Shown here in pieces: positions 54,694-61,126 of a stretch of 64,000 bases of DNA; positions within the stretch are counted from its first letter, which is position 1, and each line of letters begins with the position of its first letter. The notes beneath the pieces were generated by a model. It was not told the DNA's origin, did no database searches, and was given only the letters and a program-made list of their open reading frames with translations. The translations under genes and the position numbers were made by a program. Location of the stretch: positions 306,001 to 370,000 of the forward strand of contig NZ_CP121445.1 in assembly GCF_029689925.1 (NCBI RefSeq), written 5' to 3'. This DNA comes from Anaerocolumna sp. AGMB13025 (GTDB lineage: Bacteria; Bacillota; Clostridia; Lachnospirales; Lachnospiraceae).

Positions 54694-55548
54694 ATGGAAT
54701 ATGCGGTTGAACTTAACAATGTAACAAAGCATTACAGCAGTTTTCAATTAGACCAGGTATCCTTTGGAGTGCCTCAAGGCTGCATTATGGGTTTTGTCGG
54801 TGAAAATGGAGCAGGCAAGACTACAACCTTAAAGACTATCCTGAATCTGGTTGATATTAATGAAGGAGAGATAAAAGTCTTTGGGTTGGACCATAAACAA
54901 GATGAGAGAAAAATTAAGGAACAAATTGGAGTGGTATTTGACGAAAGTTATTTTCATGACAATCTGACCATACGACATATATCTAAAATTATGGGTAAGG
55001 TATATTCCAACTGGCAGGAAGCTACGTTTGAAAAATACACCAACCAGTTTAAGCTGCCCAAAGATAAGATCATCAAAGAATATTCAAGAGGTATGAAGAT
55101 GAAATTATCCATAGCGGTTGCCCTCTCCCATCAGGCGAAACTACTAATACTCGATGAGGCCACCAGCGGGCTTGATCCCATTGTAAGAGACGAAATCCTA
55201 GATATTTTTCAGGAATACATCCAAAATGAGGAACATACCGTGTTGATTTCGTCCCACATTACCAGCGATCTGGAAAAAGTTGCGGATTACATCACCTTTA
55301 TCCATAACGGCAGAATCGTATTCAGCAAAAGCAAGGATGATTTAATATATAGCTGCGGAGTTGTACATTGCAGAAAAGAGGACTTCGATAAATTGGATAA
55401 AAACCACATAATAGGTGTCAGAAGAAGTCAGTTTGGTTACGAAGTCATGGTGGATAATAAAGAGGAGTTAAAACGGGGCAGAAAGGACTTAGTCGTTGAC
55501 AATACCTCAATTGAAGAGATTATTTTATATAAAGTAAGAGGAGAATAA
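54694..55548 (+). CDS. ABC transporter ATP-binding protein (YtrB-like)
   Basis: 284 residues: Walker A GENGAGKTTTLK, Q-loop VVFDESYF, signature YSRGMKMKLSIAVAL (SRGM in place of SGGQ, usual in this subfamily), Walker B LLILDEATSGLDP, and H-loop SSHITSD. Co-transcribed with the GntR regulator (4 nt) and a permease gene 220 nt on. Such GntR-ABC sets respond to cell-envelope stress in Bacillus (ytr, YhcFGHI). The substrate is unknown. Confidence 0.92.
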   Translation: MEYAVELNNVTKHYSSFQLDQVSFGVPQGCIMGFVGENGAGKTTTLKTILNLVDINEGEIKVFGLDHKQDERKIKEQIGVVFDESYFHDNLTIRHISKIMGKVYSNWQEATFEKYTNQFKLPKDKIIKEYSRGMKMKLSIAVALSHQAKLLILDEATSGLDPIVRDEILDIFQEYIQNEEHTVLISSHITSDLEKVADYITFIHNGRIVFSKSKDDLIYSCGVVHCRKEDFDKLDKNHIIGVRRSQFGYEVMVDNKEELKRGRKDLVVDNTSIEEIILYKVRGE

Positions 55549-55768
55549 CATTCAGCCTGTTAAAGATATAAAAGCCAATTAATTAGATTTTCATAAATTT
55601 CTTAAAATTCATGAACCTCAGGAATCCTATCATGATGGAAAGGAAGAAAGATAATCTATGAATTGAAAGACTGCATCAATATGATTCTTTCAAAGGTTGA
55701 TAGAAAATATAAGAAAAGGAAAGGAAGGCAGTATTGCAAAAGAACTTGCAATCTGAAAGGGTAGAACT

Positions 55769-56404
55769 ATGTACGGATTATTATTAAAAGATATCTACAA
55801 CTTAAGGAGATATGTAAAACAAATCAGCATTTCGATAGTGGTATTTGGATTATTTGCCATTAATCTGAAAAACCCGGCATATTTAATTGGCATGATTACC
55901 ATGATGACCTCCATGATGGTAATAACCTCCATGTCCTATGATGAGTATGCCAAATGGGATAAATACGCCTTAACCATGCCGATATTAAAAAAAGATATTG
56001 TACTGTCAAAATACCTTCTGTTAATATTAAGCACCGTAGCAGGAGCAGCTTTATCTACTATACTGGCCCTTATTATGTCGGCATTTATGAAGTTACTAAG
56101 CCTCAAAGAACTATTATTGGCAAGTGGAGCGGTCTCATTAGTAATGCTATTTCTATTTGGTATATTAATACCGGTATTGTACAAATATGGAATAGAAAAA
56201 GCGAGAATGCTTATGTTTGCAGTATTTGGAATACCAATTCTGTTAGTCACCTTATTTGTTAAACTTATGCTAAAACTAAATGTACCACAACCTAGCCAGG
56301 AGCAAATAGAAATGTTATGCTATGCTTTTCCGGTCATTGTTTTAATTGTACTATTCTTATCTTATAATATATCCGTAAAAATATTTAATAAAAAAGAATT
56401 ATAA
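55769..56404 (+). CDS. ABC-2 type permease partner
   Basis: 211 residues with six hydrophobic helices, beginning MYGLLLKDIYNLRRYVKQIS as in ABC2_membrane_2-type permeases encoded behind YtrA regulators. The cytosolic loop after helix 2 (MSYDEYAKWDKYALTMPILKK) is typical of this family. AAAGGGTAGAAC precedes the ATG. The 220-nt gap after the ATPase holds no complete gene; it may carry the remnant of another ORF. A long hairpin terminator follows. Confidence 0.88.
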   Translation: MYGLLLKDIYNLRRYVKQISISIVVFGLFAINLKNPAYLIGMITMMTSMMVITSMSYDEYAKWDKYALTMPILKKDIVLSKYLLLILSTVAGAALSTILALIMSAFMKLLSLKELLLASGAVSLVMLFLFGILIPVLYKYGIEKARMLMFAVFGIPILLVTLFVKLMLKLNVPQPSQEQIEMLCYAFPVIVLIVLFLSYNISVKIFNKKEL

Positions 56405-56460
56405 GTCACACATCCAAAATAGAAGCAGTATGAAATCAGCCCAAAACCTCCAAACAGGAG

Positions 56461-56558
56461 CAGCGGCTGTCCCGTCATTTGATTATGGTTTATTCAAAGT
56501 CTGTAAATTCAGGCAAAGAATCTAAGCCTTCAAACGACAGGACAGCTGCTGCTTTTTC
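56461..56558 (+). terminator. Long hairpin terminator after the GntR-ABC module
   Basis: GCAGCGGCTGTCCCGTC pairs with GACAGGACAGCTGCTGC (two mismatches) around ~60 nt, followed by TTTTT. Confidence 0.75.
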
Positions 56559-56653
56559 AGTAATCAAAAGTTGATTTCATTCATTTTTCCCCACCCAGGT
56601 CACAAAAATTCACTTTTTTGCATATAATCCCACCTGCATTCATATTAAAACAA

Positions 56654-56682
56654 GCATATCTAAAATAAAACAAACATAATAT
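56654..56682 (+). promoter_or_regulatory. Candidate sigma-E-like promoter of the recombinase region
   Basis: GCATATC (56654-56660), 14 nt, CATAATAT (56675-56682). It matches the -35 element at 6 of 7 positions and the -10 at 5 of 7. If real, it would tie recombinase expression to the mother cell. Tentative because such AT-rich matches arise by chance. Confidence 0.3.
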
Positions 56683-56697
56683 GTACAAATCACTTAA

Positions 56698-56892
56698 TTG
56701 GCAGAAAAGATGGAACAAGAAAAACAATTCACACAAAAGACTCCGCCAGTCAAAACAACACCCCCCAAAAAGCAGGTTAAAAAAAATAAAAAAGCCAGCC
56801 GGTATCAAATAAACTTCCACAATCCCAATACAGCAGAGGATACGGCTGCGTACGTCCTGAAATTACTGCTTTGTTACTTAAGGGACAGTTAA
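56698..56892 (+). CDS. Small basic protein upstream of the recombinase, possible directionality factor
   Basis: 64 codons from TTG, or 60 from the ATG at 56710; neither start has a strong ribosome site. The first half is Lys/Pro/Thr-rich (TPPKKQVKKNKKASR). The second half, INFHNPNTAEDTAAYVLKLL, resembles small unnamed proteins next to serine recombinases in Firmicutes, from memory only. It ends 55 nt before the recombinase, in the same direction. Recombination directionality factors of skin and SPbeta elements are small and basic, so that role is a reasonable guess, not shown. Confidence 0.45.
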   Translation: MAEKMEQEKQFTQKTPPVKTTPPKKQVKKNKKASRYQINFHNPNTAEDTAAYVLKLLLCYLRDS

Positions 56893-56947
56893 AACCATAA
56901 AGACCCACAGATAGTAAGTAACTAAAGTTTGGGAAAGGGGACAAGGG

Positions 56948-58582
56948 ATGAGAGCAGCAGCTTATTGCAGAGTATCCACCAGTAAAGAAGAGCAGCTGGA
57001 CAGTTTAGAGAGCCAGCAGAAATTTTTTGCCGAATATGCAGTAAAGAACGCTTATGACTTAGTAAACATATATGCAGATGAGGGAAAAAGCGGTACGAAG
57101 ATGAAGAACAGAACCCAACTCTTAAAACTGCTTTCCGATGCCGCGCTGGGGAGCTTTGAGGTAGTACTGATTAAAGACATATCCCGTCTGGCCCGTAATA
57201 CAGTCGATTTTCTGACAAGCATACGTAAGCTGCGTGCTCTAAAGGTCCGGGTGATTTTTGTGAATTATGATCAGACCTCCTCAGACAGTTCTGAATTCAT
57301 GCTGACCATGTTAAGCGCCATTGCTCAGGAGGAAAGTGCCAATACCTCCAAACGTGTCCGGTTTGGAAAGAAACAAAATGCCGAACAGGGAAGGGTGCCC
57401 AATTTAATATTCGGTTATGATAAAACGCCGGGAGATTATTTTCATCTGAATATAAATGAAATTGAAGCTCAGACAGTTAAAAACATATTTGAATTATATA
57501 CCGAACAGTATATGGGAACAAACCGGATTGCCTGCCTGCTTAATAAAGAAGGCATAAAAACAAAACGGGGATGTACCTTTACCCAGAATGCTGTCTCCCG
57601 AATTTTATCCAATGAAATATATACCGGTAAGGTTATAAACGGTAAGCAGGAAATAGAAGATTTCCTTACAGGTAAAAGGAAAAACAGAGAAGAAAATCAG
57701 TGGCTGGTAGTAAACAATACAGAGCTTAAGATTATTTCAGAAGAAGTATTTTATAAGGCTCAGAAAATACGGGAGGAAAGATCCGGATTATTTTATTCAG
57801 AAGATAATGGAAGCGGAAGCGGTAACAACAGGAGCAATAACAGCAGTCGTCATAACAGCAACAGCAATAACAATTATAGTAATGCCGGCGATAGCAGTAA
57901 CAGCAGGAGAAACATCGACGGGAGCAAAAACATCGATATTAGCAGTAATAATAAATACAACTACAATAAATACCTGTTCAGTCAGCTGCTAAGGTGCAGT
58001 CAATGCGGCTCTGCGTTTCGAAGGCTGGTCAGGACCTACAAAAATACCTATATCACCTGGGTCTGTAACGGGCGTAACAGTAAAGGAACAGAGTACTGTG
58101 CCAATAAAACGTCAGTAGATGAGAAAGTGCTGTCGGATGCGGTTAAGGATTATTTTCTTATGGGTTTAAAAGAAAATCCGGGTATTGTTTTGAATGCTGT
58201 AATGGAGTACAGCCGTAAAACCCTGCGAAACGGGGATAGTAAGGAGAAAGAGCAAGCCTGCACCTGCCGGTTGAATAAGCATATTAGAGAAAAACAAAAA
58301 TATATGGATATGTATACCAATGAAATAATAACAATAGAAGAATTAAAAGAAAAGTCAAATCAGCTTACTAGTGAAATTAAAAAATTGAAGCTGGAACTGG
58401 AAATCTATAAGACACAGAAAAATAAAAAGCCGGTTACCTATACCAATAATGATTTTATGGAGAAAATTACAGAACTCTTTGAAAATCCGGATACCTGTGG
58501 ATGTATTGTGAGAAAGCTGATAGATTGTATCGAAGTTGATGCGGCCGGTAAAATCGACGTATACTTAAAGTTATTTACTTAA
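56948..58582 (+). CDS. Large serine recombinase (SpoIVCA-like)
   Basis: 544 residues. The resolvase domain (1-~145) has catalytic Ser10 in AAYCRVSTSKEEQ, plus KDISRLARNTVDFL and QEESANTSKRVRFGKK. The recombinase domain (~165-265) follows (NRIACLLNKEGIKTKRG). A zinc ribbon (~350-385) has CSQCG and C-x8-C-type pairs (WVCNGRN, EYCANKT), then a coiled coil (~420-490). An Asn/Ser-rich insert (~285-335) sits before the zinc ribbon. GGGAAAGGGGAC precedes the ATG. The class includes SpoIVCA, which excises skin from sigK. Here it lies inside the element that splits spoIIID, about 1.9 kb from the right junction. Confidence 0.95.
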   Translation: MRAAAYCRVSTSKEEQLDSLESQQKFFAEYAVKNAYDLVNIYADEGKSGTKMKNRTQLLKLLSDAALGSFEVVLIKDISRLARNTVDFLTSIRKLRALKVRVIFVNYDQTSSDSSEFMLTMLSAIAQEESANTSKRVRFGKKQNAEQGRVPNLIFGYDKTPGDYFHLNINEIEAQTVKNIFELYTEQYMGTNRIACLLNKEGIKTKRGCTFTQNAVSRILSNEIYTGKVINGKQEIEDFLTGKRKNREENQWLVVNNTELKIISEEVFYKAQKIREERSGLFYSEDNGSGSGNNRSNNSSRHNSNSNNNYSNAGDSSNSRRNIDGSKNIDISSNNKYNYNKYLFSQLLRCSQCGSAFRRLVRTYKNTYITWVCNGRNSKGTEYCANKTSVDEKVLSDAVKDYFLMGLKENPGIVLNAVMEYSRKTLRNGDSKEKEQACTCRLNKHIREKQKYMDMYTNEIITIEELKEKSNQLTSEIKKLKLELEIYKTQKNKKPVTYTNNDFMEKITELFENPDTCGCIVRKLIDCIEVDAAGKIDVYLKLFT

Positions 58583-58606
58583 AGGTTTACATACAAACTC
58601 ATCTTT

Positions 58607-58642
58607 AAAGCACTATCAGGTTGAATTAGCTGATAGTGCTTT
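58607..58642 (+). terminator. Terminator of the recombinase gene
   Basis: AAAGCACTATCAG and CTGATAGTGCTTT pair perfectly around GTTGAATTAG; it may also serve the convergent Xre gene. Confidence 0.8.
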
Positions 58643-58678
58643 ACGAATATCAGCAAAAAATAATCATACGATTAAAAA

Positions 58679-58909
58679 CTACTCTTTTTTCAAAAGCCAA
58701 AGAATGCTAACATTCAAAGCTTCGGCAATCGCAACTAATTCAATATCTGTAACCGGACGTTTATAGGATTCTATCTTAGAAATGGAAGTACTCTCCATAT
58801 AAATTCCGCGGATTGCCAGTCTTGCCAATAAATCTAACTGTGTTATCTTTGGATTCCTTCTATGGCGTGCTTCTCGCACTCGGTCGCCTATTAAATTCTT
58901 CATTTTCAT
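58679..58909 (-). CDS. Xre-family regulator inside the element
   Basis: 76 residues, a bare HTH_3 domain: NLIGDRVREARHRRNPKITQ at the start, then STSISKIESYKRPVTDIELV and EALNVSILWLLKKE. It faces the recombinase gene end to end and is divergent from the HD-GYP gene. The inverted repeat TTGCTTATTAAGCAA (59052-59066), in the shared upstream region, is a possible operator. It may act as the element's own repressor. Confidence 0.85.
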   Translation of the reverse strand: MKMKNLIGDRVREARHRRNPKITQLDLLARLAIRGIYMESTSISKIESYKRPVTDIELVAIAEALNVSILWLLKKE

Positions 58910-59042
58910 GCATCACATCACTTTTCTTATTTTTATATTGGGTAAATATAGAATAAAACTCCACAAAATTACATAATTATACCAAAATATTCTTTTTTAT
59001 GTATTTTTTTGCTGATATAACTTGATTATAGAGTAAGTTTAA

Positions 59043-59066
59043 TGGTATAATTTGCTTATTAAGCAA
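59043..59066 (+). promoter_or_regulatory. Promoter and palindromic operator candidate upstream of the HD-GYP gene
   Basis: GGTATAAT (59044-59051) is a -10-like box, and TTGCTTATTAAGCAA (59052-59066) is a 15-bp palindrome directly after it. AACTTG and GTAAGT half-sites lie just upstream. The rest of 58910-59220 has no gene. Confidence 0.45.
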
Positions 59067-59220
59067 GTTACATACAAAAATGTATGACATAGTAATTTGG
59101 TACAAGATTGTTTTCATTAACAAAATCATGAAACGTGGGAGGGTATCCGTTAATTTAAACAATAGAACGCCACCAGGTCGACTCTATTGCCGGATAACAA
59201 TTTTGTTGGGGGTTATAGAA

Positions 59221-60504
59221 ATGCAATATAAAATCAAGGAACTGTTTGATTTAAACTTATTGGATAAGTTGCTGCATGATTTTTATAAAATCGCTAAAGT
59301 GCCGATATCCATAGTTGATATCAGCGGGGAAGTCGTTGTGTGTGCGGGCTGGAAAACGACCTGTTCCAATATTCAGTGTAAATATGAGGAGATTCATACC
59401 TTATGTTTAAAGGAATATTGGAAAAATAATGCGGATTGTCTCCAATGTGAAAGGGAAGTCAGCTGCCTTTGCGGATTAAAAATGTATAGGATACCAGTAT
59501 ACATAATTGATACGGTAATAGCTAATATTTTTTTATGTGAAAATATGACAGAAACCCCATATAACAGCACATGGAAGGGATTTGAAAAAGAGCAGAAGGA
59601 TCCTTTTGAAACGAATGAATGTTCTGCGGAAAAACCGGACTATTTGGAATCGATTATAGGTTTTATTGAGAACCATGTAATCCTGATAAGCAACTTCTTG
59701 TCATATCAGCTAAAAGATCAGGAAGAGAGTAATAAGTTGCTGGATAATTATGCAGAGATGAAGCTATCCTATGAACAACTGATTACTATAAATAATGACT
59801 TAAAATTTAATCTCTGGGAACTGCAGCAAAGATTAGGTGAAGAAGATACCATAAAGAAGCAGAAAATATCAGCCAATGAGAAAAGGTATCTGATGGATAC
59901 GGTTACGGCACTGGGGCTTCTCGTAGAAAAACGGGATTTATATACCGCTAGACATCAGAAAAAAGTGGCATATTTAGCCTGCAAGATTGCAGCCAGAATG
60001 AAACTTGAAAAAGACTGCTTTGAAGGTTTATACATTGCCGCCATGCTGCATGATATCGGCAAAATTGGTATACCCTCAGAAGTATTATCAAAGCCAGATA
60101 AGTTATCGGAAGCGGAGTTTGAGCTGATCAAAACCCATGTACAGAATGCTTATGATATTTTAAGCCAGATTAATTTTCCGTGGCCGGTAGCAGACATCGT
60201 ATTACAGCACCATGAGAAACTTGATGGGTCAGGCTATCCGCATGGTCTAAAAGACAAAGATATTCTTTTGGAAGCTAAAATTATATCCGTTGCCGATGTA
60301 GTCGAAGCGATTACGGCTCACAGACCCTATAAACCTGCCCTGGGAATTTCCTATGCCTTAAAAGAGATTAAGAAATATTCCGGAATATATTATGACGCAG
60401 AAGTGGTGGATGCCTGCATCCAGGTCTGTACTGAGATGAATTGGAATTTAATATTTAACGAGGATATGATAGTGCTGAGTAAGGAATACGAAAGAAAGGA
60501 TTAA
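59221..60504 (+). CDS. PocR-sensor HD-GYP phosphohydrolase
   Basis: 427 residues from the ATG at 59221 (TTGGGGGTTATAGAA before it). A longer frame to 59080 lacks support. The N-terminal PocR-type sensory domain (~1-165) is Cys-rich (CSNIQCKYEE, CLQCEREVSCLCG), suggesting metal or ligand binding. The HD-GYP domain (~215-400) keeps its metal and catalytic motifs: HDIGKIGIP, HHEKLDGSGYP. HD-GYP enzymes hydrolyse c-di-GMP. It ends 5 nt before the 3' half of spoIIID, so it borders the right junction. Confidence 0.9.
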   Translation: MQYKIKELFDLNLLDKLLHDFYKIAKVPISIVDISGEVVVCAGWKTTCSNIQCKYEEIHTLCLKEYWKNNADCLQCEREVSCLCGLKMYRIPVYIIDTVIANIFLCENMTETPYNSTWKGFEKEQKDPFETNECSAEKPDYLESIIGFIENHVILISNFLSYQLKDQEESNKLLDNYAEMKLSYEQLITINNDLKFNLWELQQRLGEEDTIKKQKISANEKRYLMDTVTALGLLVEKRDLYTARHQKKVAYLACKIAARMKLEKDCFEGLYIAAMLHDIGKIGIPSEVLSKPDKLSEAEFELIKTHVQNAYDILSQINFPWPVADIVLQHHEKLDGSGYPHGLKDKDILLEAKIISVADVVEAITAHRPYKPALGISYALKEIKKYSGIYYDAEVVDACIQVCTEMNWNLIFNEDMIVLSKEYERKD

Positions 60505-60549
60505 CGTTCCATTTAAATACATCCATACATAAAGATGTTACAGAACGTC
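60503..60549 (+). other. Right attachment site (attR-like) of the spoIIID intervening element
   Basis: The core TACATAAAGA is at 60526-60535, in the same codon phase as at 46782. Element-side arm AACGTTC (60503-60509) complements GAACGTT at 46804-46810 and is equidistant from the central CA. The reconstructed circle site is ~52 bp with 7-bp outer arms, and the rejoined gene site is symmetric over ~34 bp (for instance TTCT and AGAA 12-15 nt from the core). Confidence 0.7.
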
Positions 60550-60686
60550 TTGGACAGATCAATCCATCCCTTGCCAACAGAGCCAGAGTGGTATTAGACC
60601 TTAACAAATCCGAAAGACACATAAGAGGAGGTTTAGCCACAAAAGAAAAGTACCTTCATAAATCAAAATACAGTCAGGTGTTTTAA
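60510..60686 (+). CDS. spoIIID: spoIIID, 3' part of the interrupted gene
   Basis: 58 codons and a stop without a start codon: HLNTS from element DNA, then IHKDVTERLGQINPSLANRA, RVVLDLNKSERHIRGGLATK and EKYLHKSKYSQVF. It corresponds to SpoIIID from the end of the recognition helix to the C-terminus (Bacillus: TVHKDLTERLPEINPDLANE). It is closer to the consensus than the intact paralogue at 43651. No frameshift or stop interrupts it. It cannot be translated alone, as it has no start or ribosome site. A terminator follows at 60801. Together with 46673 it gives a complete gene after excision. Confidence 0.92.
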   Translation, partial: HLNTSIHKDVTERLGQINPSLANRARVVLDLNKSERHIRGGLATKEKYLHKSKYSQVF

Positions 60687-60800
60687 CAGAGATTAAGATT
60701 TTACATAAAAATAGGAGGGCCTGCAGAAACTATTGTTAAAGATTTTTCCGCCTGTCCCTTCTATAAAAATAAGAAAATCAAACAGAATATGAAAAATCAC

Positions 60801-60836
60801 AGAACCGGTGACCTCAGGAAGGAGAGCCGGTTCTTG
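60801..60836 (+). terminator. Terminator downstream of the spoIIID 3' part
   Basis: AGAACCGG and CCGGTTCT pair, with CTC/GAG inside; a weak T tail. The remaining 60837-61126 is AT-rich; TTGACGG at 61069 and TACAAT at 61092 are promoter-like for the next gene. Confidence 0.6.
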
Positions 60837-61126
60837 CTAATTTGCACCATAAAACCTATAAAATCTATGTAAATAGTAACATAACCCACAAAATGCAGAC
60901 ATCATCTGGAAAAATATAGGAGCGTAATTGTTATTTTAAAAATATTACATAAATTAGATGTATTATTTTTGCGAGCATTATGTTATAATGATATCATTGA
61001 TTTTTTTGATTCACAAAATCTGTTAATTTAGAATAATGAGAACGATTATTAAAATTTTAACAATTCATTGACGGATTAGGTGAAATTTGTTACAATGCAT
61101 CTGTAAATTTGGCAAAGGAGAAGAAA

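Larger units (their letters stand above)
46785..60528 (+). mobile_element. Skin-like intervening element inside spoIIID (about 13.74 kb)
   Basis: Bounded by the two matching cores at 46782 and 60526 in direct orientation, so recombination would excise it and rejoin spoIIID. It encodes its own large serine recombinase (56948). Cargo: DUF3791-DUF3990-DUF3791, recQ, corA, purine permease, DHFR-like, GntR-ABC, Xre and a PocR-HD-GYP protein, plus palindromic repeat C. There are no phage structural genes. Whether all the cargo came with the element or part was captured later cannot be told. Confidence 0.8.

Noticed and set aside
55549..55768. Possible small gene between the YtrB-like ATPase and its permease
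   Set aside because: No frame with a start, ribosome site and recognisable sequence; perhaps a remnant.
60510..60686. Interpretation of the two spoIIID parts as a simple pseudogene
   Set aside because: The parts are exactly complementary, undamaged, in phase, share a junction core with integrase-type symmetry and enclose a recombinase; chance decay would not give this.
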